This document shows, in pieces, positions 12,105 through 22,290 of a stretch of DNA of 64,000 nt (position 1 is its first letter; each line of letters starts with the position of its first letter). The position numbers and the translations under genes were made by a program. The notes under the pieces were generated by a model that saw only the letters and a list, made by a program, of their open reading frames with translations, did no database searches and had not been told where the DNA came from. Origin of the DNA: Cryptomeria japonica (taxonomy: Eukaryota; Streptophyta; Pinopsida; Cupressales; Cupressaceae); NCBI RefSeq assembly GCF_030272615.1, contig NC_081406.1, positions 267,457,692-267,521,691 of the forward strand, read 5' to 3'.

Positions 12105-12109
12105 CATGT

Positions 12110-13985
12110 TAGTGAATACAAAGTAGAGGCAAACCAAAAATAAATAAAAAACCATAAATGAAAGAAGCACCAAGGCTCATTGCCATAGTTAGGAAAATAA
12201 ACTTCACTTGGGTTGAAAATCACCCCATAATGAACAAGAAGATCAATGTTGATTGATGCACCATTGTTAATCATTCCATAATGTGAAACTTGTAAAAAAT
12301 GATAAATGAGGAAGCAAATATTGTAGTCAAATGAAAAACCCACCTTAGTAGACAACATTACTGCAAAGAGGAGAAACAAAATTTAATAAAAAAGGAATCA
12401 AATGTTTTAGCAAAATGAAGTCACTTTTGGAGACACCATCACTGTGAAGAGGAACAATGAGCACAAACCCACAATTGTTGAGAATTCTATTTATCAAAGA
12501 TTTGCAAAATAGAGAGCAGAGTCGAACATGTTTTGGTCCTTATTGAATTGAATACTTGAAAAGAAATGTCTCATTTGTGGGATGTCGGTGAGTAACAAAA
12601 GAGAGATTCTACAAATTCTTAATCGCTCTAAAATTTGACGCCATCTTAAACAAGTAAATGGGAAAGGATGCACAGTTGATGTGGCTTGCCAAAAGGGAAA
12701 GAATAGAATGCAAGGAAGTGGACATTTATGGTGGCACTTTTCTTTCTCATCATGCAACGTGGCAAACATCTACCACTCCATTACCATGCAATCACTTGGG
12801 GTGTTCCTGTCCCATGATTGGTCACCCGACCAAATGGGCAACTCAATTGACCTTCCACCTATCATTGATGTACATGTGCTAGATCGCATCAAGATAAACA
12901 AAATAGATTTTTTGAAAAATCGCTAAATTGATAAACAATTTTTTATTTGTTTGTAATTGCTTTTGGATGATAAACACCCAAATATTATTCAAAGAAGACA
13001 ACTTCATCAAGAGGAAGCTCAAATAAGCCATATAAATCTATAATCACCCCTACAACCTTAACCAAGATGATGGGTGGAGCCTCAATCTCTCTTGGTATCC
13101 TTTGTACAGTCCAACCTCAAAACGCGTCATCCTTCCTCCCCCAAACCATGGGCTCCTCAACCCTTCCCCCGTCCCTCCTCTCCCCTCCCCTTCCCAGTTG
13201 TCTTGGTCATCCCCCCCTTTGAGCTACCTCTACCTCCTTTTTGTATGTTTTTGTCTTATCTACTTTAATTATTTTTCCTCTCCTTAGCTCCCTTCCTTGT
13301 CTTTTTCTCCTTTTTTTTCTCTTTCATTTTCTTTTTATTCTTTAATTTTTAAAATCTTTTGTTGACTTTTAATATCTCTCTTTCTTAATTTATTTCATCT
13401 AGTATGTGTATGGTTTTCTCTTCTTTTGTTTCTTTATCCTTTTCTTGTTCATTGTCGTTATTTTTTTTGTAGTATTATTATTGTTGTTGTTGTTGTTTTA
13501 GGATCCTATTATTGTTATTATTATCAATATTGTTTTTATATTCTTTAAAATTATTATTTTTACTACTACTACTACTATTTCAGATTTTTTAGTCCCTGCA
13601 GGAAATTAATGTTTTCGACTTCACTCCTTGTGTATTAATTTATGGTCGAGAAAAAAGTCAGTGTAAGAATTAATTACTTTCCCTAATATTTTGCAGTATG
13701 TGGATTTCAAAAATACAATTTTAAGATAATTTTTCTTTTTTCTGATTCGTCCTCCTGATTTTCCCAGGGTTGTTTTTTATTTTTTCTATTAAAATTTGAA
13801 GAAAAAAGTGTTTTGGCCAATGAGTAATGAGAAGAAAAAAATGAAACATTCGCTAATGTTTTATTTGGAAGCTTCTAGTGAGTACAGGAAATTGTTGGAT
13901 CTATAACCACATCAATGATCTGACGGCTGAGAAGGTATCTAGGGCATTTTGTCATAAATATATGGCTTGACATTAATTTTTTTAA
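12110..13985. other. Non-coding stretch with simple repeats
   Basis: No gene recognised; the open frames around 12080-12930 look like chance. From about 13120 to 13460 it is C/T-rich (CCCTCCTCTCCCCTCCCC), then TTG and TTA triplet runs (13480-13560), then ACT repeats (13561-13578). This could be an old promoter-like upstream region of the CDH1-like exon fossil that follows, but nothing proves it. Confidence 0.5.
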
Positions 13986-13989
13986 TCAA

Positions 13990-14500
13990 CTCCCTTTTTC
14001 ATGCTTTGGTTTGAGTAATGGCGGTGATGGTTTAGGAGGCTTGAACTATTGCTCATTTTCTGGCTATCCAGTTTCATTCGCAGTAGACCAGGTTTCAGGC
14101 TCAATGGATTCACAATGCATGAGAACAAGCCTTCGCCCACTCGATTCTAAACAGATGCACCACCAACCAAGGAAGATAGGTCACCGTCATCTGCGTTTTC
14201 TTATTCCATGGTGCTTTTAATGAAATTTTTGGGACAGATAGTGTTGGCTCTACCTCTCCTGCTACTCTTCAAAAGGTTACTGGTGCTTCTTCCAGGGATT
14301 TGACCATGTCTCCTTTCAGTCCTGTTAGGAATTTGTTCAGATTTAGGAGTGATCCGAGTGCTCCTAGGTTGCCTTATTTTGAAAGTCCCCTTGGATGTGA
14401 GGGAGTTTTAAGTCCTAATGTTGGTATTCCACCCAAGCCGCCCTATAAGATCACTCATTCGCCCAAACCGCCCTGCAAAATCACTCATTCTCCTTACAAG
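13990..14500 (+). pseudogene. CDH1/FZR/CCS52-like 5' exon (decayed fragment)
   Basis: The family activates the anaphase-promoting complex and has an N-terminal regulatory part before WD40 repeats. Here one frame from about 14220 reads FGTDSVGSTSPATLQKV, then SPFSPVRNLFRFRSD and ends KITHSPYK at 14500, exactly before a GTATGT donor. This matches the family pattern LFGP, then P-x-RNIFRFK-(S/T)-E, then KVPRSPYK. In the preceding ~60 bp KEDRSPSSAFSYSM (family: SSAYxxLLR) lies in a different frame, and a TAA falls further upstream, so the exon is broken. The terminal KITHSP segment is duplicated. No downstream exon with VLDAPALQDD or WD40 repeats was found. Assignment is by remembered family motifs, so moderately sure. 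Confidence 0.5.
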
Positions 14501-16484
14501 GTATGTTTATTGATTATTAGGAGATCTTGGTTTTTTAATTTTTTTTTCATTTTTTAATTTACCTTCGTTACGATTTATTTGTTTGTTGCATCTGTTGTTA
14601 TAATAGGAATTAAGTCCTCTCATTCGTCAACGCTAGAGAATTCGACTCCAGAACTTTGAGCGACTTGGCTATTTAAGCAGCTTGAACAATACGTGCGTTA
14701 GAGACAAGCTGTCTAGAGTTGCTTATTATTATTTTACAGTGGAGATGGTTTGATGAGAGGCATATTCATTGCAAGGCATTCAAAGGTATGTGATATGTGA
14801 CATCCTGGTACATTAATCAATCTCACAGATATATGTTGTGTTTTCTTCATTTCATTTACATCCTTATAGTGTAGGCAAATAGATGCATTTGTATTGTTAG
14901 TACCCATTTTCAAAAACCTGTTACGAAGCCTTTTTATACTATTTGAGGGATTGGTTGTTAACATAGTTGTATACCTATACATTCTTCTTGGCATCCCATT
15001 TTTCAAATTAGTGAGATCGTGACATTTAGGCTTGATGTTATGTTTTTGTTTGGGTGTTCAATAGGTTGTAGGTGTTCTTTGGAGAAATATAGAAGTATGA
15101 GAGCTACTTTTGTTTGCATATTTGTTGGAGTGTAGGAGATGGCTCTCAACAAGCCTTTATTTACTAGAAAAATGCTTATCTTATCTAGTGGTTATTGTAG
15201 TGTCCCTCCTTGATTTATCTTGTCTTTTTGTACATTAAAGGAATATATTGATCTAGCTTAGTCTACTTTATGATGATTTGATGGTGTCATGTTATGTACT
15301 AACCCTATTTCATGATTGTGTTGGATATGATGATGGATCTATATTTGATCATTATTCATGATGGATCATATTGATTAAGGTATTTTGATGACATTATGAT
15401 TACGCTAACCCTACTCTATGATTATGATGACTGTGCTGATGCTACGATGTTTGTGATTGTCTTCTATTGTCTTAGTGATTAGAGACAATGTCATACCACT
15501 CATTGCGAGCATGATATGACGTTGCGATTCTCTATCACTTGCTTGATCATTTATGATGTATATGTATTGTATATATGTTGTATTGTGTTTAGTGGTGGAT
15601 GAAGGATTGCAGGTACTAGACATCGAATCCACCTAGTCTCATAGGTCTGAGCCTGTCTTTATCCCAATGGCAAGTTGTTGGAGATGGCATGTGTTTCCCT
15701 CTCATACTCTAGGCTTAAGTTGATACCCTTGTCAATTAGTGTTTTGGCTTGAGTCATTAGTTTGTGTCACGTGGTATGTTGTTCAACCTTATGTCAAGTT
15801 GTCTTGTGAGTTTGTGATTATTTATTAATTAATAATTAATCAGTTTGTTTAGTTTATAAATATTAAACTAAATCAATGGATGACATTAACATTTAATATT
15901 AATGTGTGATTATTATTAAAATTGGAAAATTATTACTCATTAATGTTTATTTTATATATTTATAATTTATTGGAATTGTGGAAATTAATTAATCAATTAC
16001 TACATATAGCCATTGACATAAATCATTAAATAATGGTTAGTACAAATACAATATATTTATACATATTTATTTTCTATAATTAATTAATAATTAATTGGTG
16101 GAATTATATTAGTTGAGTATTTATGCTTATCAGTACACCCATTTATTTATTTATTATTTGTTTGATCATTTTATATGTATGTGGGAGATATTTATAGTAT
16201 TGAGTTTAACTTATATTGGCTAGAGCATTTATACATGTATATGTACATTTAATTATTTGTTTATTGTTTATTTATTTGTTTATTTTTGGCTCATCTATTT
16301 ATTGGATATTTATTATTTATTTATATTGGTTTTGATTTATTATTTGAGGTTTTGATTTGTTGGACTATTATTTATTTATTTATTGTTTAATTACTAGATG
16401 GGTATTTATTGTTTTCGTACATTTATTTATTTATCTTCTTTATTGATTATTTATTTATTTATTGTTTATCTATTTTTTTTTTAA
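14501..16484. other. AT-rich non-coding stretch, TTTA-rich towards its end
   Basis: No gene recognised. A possible LTR-like start, TGTAGTGTCCCTCC, sits near 15196 but no partner was found. From about 15830 it becomes very AT-rich, and 16130-16470 is dominated by TTTA/TTTATTTA runs. Similar TTTA-rich sequence resumes after the LINE at 22300, so the LINE split this tract. Confidence 0.6.
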
Positions 16485-16806
16485 AAATTGGGTAAAGATT
16501 TATTCAAAAAACACAAAAATACAAAGTTTCGGCCTTATGTCCACCAAGACAGCAATAGAAACTAAAAGGAACCTAAAAACCCACCAACACCACCACTACA
16601 AAGTCCAGAAACCATAGCATTAGATCCGACTGTCTGATTTTCACTGATAATACCTTTTCAGAAAGCCCTTAGAAAGATGGCATGGCATTAAGTAGGCCCA
16701 AAGGCCAACTACTTTGCAATTATACCAAAAACCAAGCTCATCCGGAGCCTCGAAGGGCCTAAAAAATGACAATGAAAGTGAAACAAACATAAAAGGGAAA
16801 TTGATC

Positions 16807-17460
16807 CTACACCATTGGGTGCTCTTGCATCATCCTGTCTTCTAGCATTAACCTGTCTAAAGTTTCAAGATAATTAGGAGGTAGACCATCCCTTCCACTA
16901 AAATCCCAACCATCAACATGCTCTGAAGCCCACTTGGCCAAACAATCAGCCACTATATTCCATTACCTGGGAATATGATAAAAGGAGACAAATTCCAATA
17001 TATTACATAATTGTAAAATCTGTCTGACCACAGAAGCTAATTGCCAACTCACATCATTCAAATTTTGTTTATTCAATATGTCCACAACAATCTGAGAATC
17101 TGACTCACAAATAATCTTCCTCCATCCTAAAGAATAGGTTCGCTCAACAACAATCTCAATAGCTAGGGCCTCCATAAGATTGTTAGAGTGCTGCCCAATA
17201 TAAATAGAGAAGAAAAAAGTTGCACAACCATCATCACCTCTATCTATACCTCCAATACCTGCATGTCCAGGATTCCCATGGGAAGAGCCATCCGTATTAA
17301 TTTTTAAGATTCCCATAGGAGGGGGAATCCACCTTCCACCTCTACTTATCCGCTTCTTCGCATGTTGAGATCTATTTCCAATAGCACAATCCATTTTAAT
17401 GTTTTCCAATTGCAGATTCCTTACAATAGCATAATCACCTGGATCAACATTTTCAGACAA
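16807..17460 (-). pseudogene. LINE ORF2: RNase H domain and C-terminus
   Basis: Plant L1 RNase H. The first acidic residue is in LKINTDGSSHGNPGHAGIGG, the second in NNLMEALAIE, the third in IICESDSQIVVDIL. An in-frame TAG near 16963 precedes WNIVADCLAKWASEH, which carries the closing part of the domain; the true C-terminus is the stop at 16807. This domain clears RNA from the hybrid during copying and marks the plant L1 subgroup that has it. Confidence 0.88.
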
Positions 17461-17559
17461 ATGGCACTTAGCTGAGATTGTCTCCTGAAGCCTATTAACT
17501 ATCTTCTTCCACAGTTGAGGACTCCCTACATGTGAATCACAAAAGACCCTTCGATTCCT

Positions 17560-18250
17560 TTACAACCACATATTCCATATAATAAGGGCTAGCCCAATAG
17601 CCCAGGCCACTTGAAGAAAAGAGGTCTTCGCTGGGGGTCTGCCCAAGCTATCCCAAAAGTCAATTAAGGAGGTACCATGAAAACAAGCATGTTGCCAAGC
17701 CTCCCACCACTTGTGTCGAATCTCCCTAGAGAAAGGGCATAGAAAAAACAAGTGGGAGTAGTCTTCCTCATTATGCATACAAAGATAACAGATAGGTGGT
17801 CCTTGGAAGCCTCTCTTATGAAGATTCTTCCATGTGAGGCATTTTCTCTGAGCAACCAGCCATAAGAAAAAAATTACATTTCAGCCAAGAGAAGCTATTC
17901 CAAACCTTCTTCCACCAGGGAACATCTGTCAGGCCATGCAATTGCCTATCAAGCTGAGCATAACCTTTAGCAACATAAAACTTGCCTTTTGGGTTAGGAC
18001 CGCAAGCCAAAATATCTCTCTCCTTGAGGGAACTACATAACCTACCCTTCAAGATATTAACCAATACCACACGATCTTTATCTGAGCCACCCAAGGGCCA
18101 TTCAAGAGGATCCTTCCAGCAAGTCGCCTCAACTTGTCCAATGCGCCTAACCATTTTAAAATTCTCCACCTTAACCCATCCAACATTAGTGAAAATGTTG
18201 CAAAGAGGCTGAACTTGTGGATAACTAGACAAAATAGGAGGGTTGACCAT
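17560..18250 (-). pseudogene. LINE ORF2: zf-RVT (zinc-binding) segment
   Basis: Typical plant LINE segment between RT and RNase H. It includes CYLCMHNEEDYSHLFFLC with Cys/His spacing of the zf-RVT domain, followed by PFSREIRHKWWEAW and the hydrophobic WAIGLALIIWNMWL. Frame changes separate it from the RT part. Confidence 0.8.
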
Positions 18251-18458
18251 CCCAAGAATCCTGCCAAAAAAGAGCTGCAGAGCCTATATTACAAATCTAG
18301 AAAAGACCATCTTTAATAAGTTGGGCACCTTTTTTAAGAGTATCCTAGATACAAGAGCCCCTGCCCACTAAACTAAGACAAGACACCTCATGATCATTAG
18401 CACTAGGGAGATACTTGTGGGTCAAAATCTTGGCCCAGTCCTGATCCTAACTGTTACA

Positions 18459-20082
18459 TCACCTCCAATACAACTTAGCCGCCAAGGCCTTCCTAACCAA
18501 AGCAATAGATCTGAGGCCAAGACCCCCAACATGTCTTAGTCTACAAATAGAGTCCCATTTAACTAAACTCCACTTAGAAGAAAGAAAACTACCAGACCAA
18601 AGAAATTGATGGGAAAGAGCATCGAACTCTCTCACAAAGCTAGAGGGGGAGCCTTCACAAAACACCTATAAATGGGAAGCGCTTGCACCACGGTCTTCAG
18701 AAGAATCACTCTTCCAGCAGAGGATAACCACCTGTAAGTCCAATGATTAACCTTGCAATGAAATTTATCCAAAATTCCTTGCCAAAAATATCCGCGTTGA
18801 ACCCCCAAATCTAAAGGAATCCCAAGGTACAACAAAGGAAGGGACCCCATCTGAAATATGAGGATCTTGGAAATCCTATTCTAAATAATCCGAGGAGTAT
18901 TAAAGAAATATATGGATGATTTATCTTCATTAATTTTTTGACATGAGGCTTTGCAATAGATATCCAAAGCTCTTCTAAAATTCACTGCCTCATTGATTCT
19001 GGCCCTGCCCATCAAACCTATGTCATCCACAAACTGAGGATGAGAGTAGGGAGGTAAAGCATTGCTCCAAGTCCAGCTTTGAATAAGACCATGTCTCACC
19101 TGGGAAGTGATAAATCTGCCAAGACCTTTAGCCATGAGAATAAATAAATAGGGAGATAAAGGGTCCCCTTGCTGAAGCCCCCACGAAGCGCTAAACAAAT
19201 CCGAGGGCTCCCCATTAATAAGAACTGAGAAGGAGGTAGAAGTCACACAACTAAGAACCCAATTCACCCACTCTTCTCCAAAACCAGAATCCAAAAGGAT
19301 CTTCTGTAATAAATCCCAACTCACCCTATCATAAGCTTTGGCCATGTCAAGTTTAATAAACATAGCCTTCTCCTTAGATGAAGCCATTGAATGAATAGCC
19401 TCCATTGCTATCACAACTCCATCAAGGATTTTTCTTCCATCAATGAAACCACCTTGCTCCTTAGAAACCAAAGTGTAGAGGAGAGGTTTGAGTTGTTCAA
19501 GAATCAATTTAGTGATTATCTTGTAGACAACATTACATAAAGCAATAGGCTTGTACTGATCCAAACTATTAGCCCCTACTTCTTAGGAATGAGAGCCAAG
19601 AAGGTAGAATTCATATATTTGAGCATTTGTTTATTCCTATGAGATTCCTGAACCACATCTAGAAGATCATACTTTATAATCTCCCAAAATTCTTGAAAAA
19701 AGTCAATAGGAAACCCGTTAGGGCCAGGAGCCTTCCCTTTTTTCATTTGAAACACAACCCCCTCAAGTTCTGACAATAAAATGGGGCGCAAGAGAGCATC
19801 ATTCATTTCAATAGAGACAAGAGGGGGAATACAGTTCAAGATGGTCCTCTCTTCCACCATAGCGTCAAGATCCTTTTTGGTAAATAAACTAGAAAAATAA
19901 CTGACAACTTCCCTAGCAATTTCTTCTTTAGATGAAAGATGAACCCCTTCTGAAGATATGAGAGAGGTAATAGAGTTACCATACCTCCGAGCCTTAACAA
20001 AATTATGAAAAAAAAGATGTGTTTCTATCACCTTCTTGGAGCCAATCCACACGAGACTTTTGTTTTTAGAAAATCTCCTCAT
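18459..20082 (-). pseudogene. LINE ORF2: reverse transcriptase domain
   Basis: Motifs in order: GPNGFPIDFFQEFW, YKPIALCNVVYKIITKLI, GFIDGRKILDGVVIAMEAI, FIKLDMAKAYDRVSWDLL (first catalytic Asp), GLQQGDPLSPYLFILMAKGL, and FVDDIGLM at the active-site box, where the usual FADD Ala is Val. The thumb/maturase-like part follows (PLLYLGIPLDLG, RVILLKTVVQALPIY). Breaks near 19570 and 18870 split the frame. Target-primed reverse transcription is the family role. Confidence 0.9.
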
Positions 20083-20379
20083 GCAACTCCCACTCTTCTA
20101 AGTCCTTAAGAGCAAGGGACTTAGCCATACTAAGCTCCACAGTCATCCCTTGATCCCTAATTTGACACGTAACCTCATCCAACTTGGATTGAGATGCCAT
20201 CTTGTGTCTATGCATATTCCCAAAACATTGTTTATTCCACCTCTTCAGCCTGTATTTCACATGTTGTAATCTCTTCCCAAAGGTGTACATAACCCGTCCA
20301 TGGGTAGGAACCCCTTCATACCACCAATCAACCATAAGATCCTTCAATGACTGATCACAAAGACACATCAATTGGAATT

Positions 20380-21118
20380 TGAAAGAGGGATTTTTGGAGG
20401 TTCTAAAAGATGTAATAGAAATCTTAATAGGTCAATGATCAAAACCCCTCCAATCAAGAATTTCTGAACTGGTGGACCACCTATCATGCACCCAATTGTA
20501 GGAAACCAAAAATCTATCAATTCTTTCAGAGATAGCCTCAACACCACTCCTCCTATTATTACATGTAAAGACACCATTAATTGGCTTCACATCAATGAGA
20601 TTCAAGAGACCAATATTATCCCTATGTAAATTTGAGGAAGGATCAAGCCTGAATAACCCACCTCACTTTTCCTCCAAACTAGTAACAACATTAAAATCTC
20701 CAACCAAAATCCAGGGGAGAAAAGGATCTTGAGACTGAAGAAGATTGATGTGAGCCCAAAGATGTGACTTACCCACAAGATTACTAGGAGCATAAATATT
20801 AGAGAAGAGGCATCTTTCTCCAGTCTCAAAGCTAGAAGTGACCATAGAAATGGAAGACCTGCTAGAAAACCACCACAAAGGGGAAACTTTCCTCAGGTTC
20901 TAGAAACAAGAAACCCCCCTTGAACTGCCATGAGAGCTCACTCCCTGCCAAAGGCCCTGGGGCTAGACATGCAAAGCACAACTGGCCAAACAATCCATTG
21001 AAAGCTTGGTTTCCTAAATAAAAACAACATCAGGAGACTCAAAGTCAATTAATTTGTGAACAACCTTCTGTCTAGGGATGTTGTTCAACCCCCTTACATT
21101 CCATGAGAGTGCAATCAT
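20380..21118 (-). pseudogene. LINE ORF2: endonuclease domain
   Basis: Starts at the ATG at 21118 with MIALSWNVRGLNNIPRQK. The catalytic Glu position reads VVFI-stop-ETKL, so an in-frame stop sits next to it. Further on come SNIYAPSNLVGKSHLW and ILVGDFNVVTSLEEK. More frame changes occur near 20600-20700. Clearly dead as an enzyme. Confidence 0.85.
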
Positions 21119-21609
21119 TTATGTGGTTGAGAGAAGTGGGAGTCAATGGGCTTCACAGACCCTGACTCAACCAAAGTATCACCAATAAGCTTAACCTTTT
21201 CCAGATCTGTTTTTCATCCACTCCTTAAAGGTTTTTCTAAAGAACCCTTTTTGAGGATCTTCTACTGCAAGCCTAAAACAGATGGGGATTTGTTACTCTT
21301 CACAGAATATGAGGCCATTATAGTGGAAGGAGGAGTATAAGCCATGACCACTACACCTCCAGGGACCTGTGACCCACTAAGATCTCTGTTGTCCGAAACA
21401 TGGGAAGGAAAATCCATAACCATTTGAGCATCCTGTTGATTCTCCAAAGATAGGGCCCGACCCTCCTTTTTGGAGTCCCCATCCAGCACCTTATGTTGAA
21501 ATTGGGCACCCAAGGATGTTTCAACTAGAACTTCTTCCTCTTGGACCAAATCATCTAAAACATCAAACCTATTTAGGGTGACATCATTTTGCCTATCCAA
21601 CTAGGTTCT

Positions 21610-22215
21610 CTTCTTTCCTTTGCCTTTATTTTGAGGTTTGACAGGAATGAAGCCATCTTTATCAACAAGACCATCATGCATAGGGGCTTTCCCCTTATCT
21701 TCCCCCAGAACATAGTGAGGAGGATAAAAAACGGCCAATTTAGAAGATTTATTTATGGGACATCTTCGCTGTAAATTACCATATTCATGACAAATTCTGC
21801 ATCTAAATGGCAGGGTCTCATAGTCCAGCTATTGGATCCAAGAAGATGTCCCCAAACAAATTTCCATAGAGTCTGGCAAAGGATTGTTTAAATCAACTTC
21901 TACACATATATGAGCGTAGGAAATTACCTTTCGATCTTGAGTTTGTGAAGCTGAACCCATAGGTTTACCAAGAAGCAGTGAGATTGAGTGAAGAATATCT
22001 TCTCTCCAGAATTCCAATGGAAGCCTCGACAATCGGATCCACACGGGCACATGAGAGGGAAGCTCCTCAGCATAATTAAAGCCAATATGCCAAGGTTTGA
22101 TAAAGTATCCCACCTGGTTGAAAAAATAAGGGCCACCCTCAAAAGCCTTGTTCATGTCTGCCAGGTTGGAAAAAATAACCAAAAAATAGTTATTGGCTGC
22201 CATAAGTAGCTCCAT
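21610..22215 (-). pseudogene. LINE ORF1: DUF4283-type domain and degenerate zinc knuckle
   Basis: Reads FEGGPYFFNQVGYFIKPWH, then PVWIRLSRLPLEFWREDIL, the core of the DUF4283 domain found in plant LINE ORF1. Next comes CRICHEYGNLQRRC, a CCHC-type knuckle in which the usual His is replaced by Asn. A frame change separates the DUF4283 part from the knuckle. Expected role: binding LINE RNA. Confidence 0.8.
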
Positions 22216-22290
22216 ATCTCCTTCAGGATTCCAGACATGACGTGCCCAAGACTCTAAAACAGGTATAGAGAGGTGAAGATTGATAAATTT

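Larger units (their letters stand above)
4067..12109 (+). mobile_element. Non-autonomous LTR element with coiled-coil/CCHC protein and novel second ORF
   Basis: LTR retroelement fossil about 8.03 kb long. LTRs lie at 4072-5250 and 10962-12104, flanked on both sides by the 5-bp target duplication CATGT (4067-4071 and 12105-12109). The 3' copy shows TGTTA...TAACA ends. The primer site directly follows the 5' LTR and a polypurine tract directly precedes the 3' LTR. The interior (5251-10961) encodes a coiled-coil/zinc-knuckle protein and a long second reading region. I see no aspartic protease, integrase, reverse transcriptase or RNase H motif, so it would have depended on another element. By eye the LTRs differ at roughly 3-4% of sites, so it is one of the younger insertions here, though still millions of years old at slow gymnosperm rates. 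A few breaks interrupt the reading regions. Confidence 0.9.
16485..22290 (-). mobile_element. L1-type LINE, nearly complete, broken
   Basis: Plant L1 on the minus strand. The 3' end is at about 16472-16485, where the plus strand shows a poly-T run (poly-A tail on the element strand). Order on the element: ORF1 (from about 22215, beginning inside a DUF4283 domain and therefore perhaps 5'-truncated), endonuclease from the ATG at 21118, reverse transcriptase, zinc-binding zf-RVT segment, RNase H, stop at 16807, about 320-bp 3' UTR. Several stops and frame changes lie in endonuclease and RT. The flanks share TTGATTATTTATTTATTTAT (16443 and 22313), a possible target duplication, but both lie in TTTA repeats so this is weak. 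Confidence 0.9.

Noticed and set aside
4067-12109. Hidden reverse transcriptase or integrase in the first LTR element
   Set aside because: I looked through the interior reading regions for YVDD/FADD, DxG-type protease and HHCC or DDE-type blocks and saw none.
13074-13287. Proline-rich open frames
   Set aside because: They come from a C/T-rich simple-sequence tract; no start context or homology.
15190-15260. TGTAGTGTCCCTCC as the start of a long LTR
   Set aside because: No second copy, primer site or polypurine tract could be found in the window.
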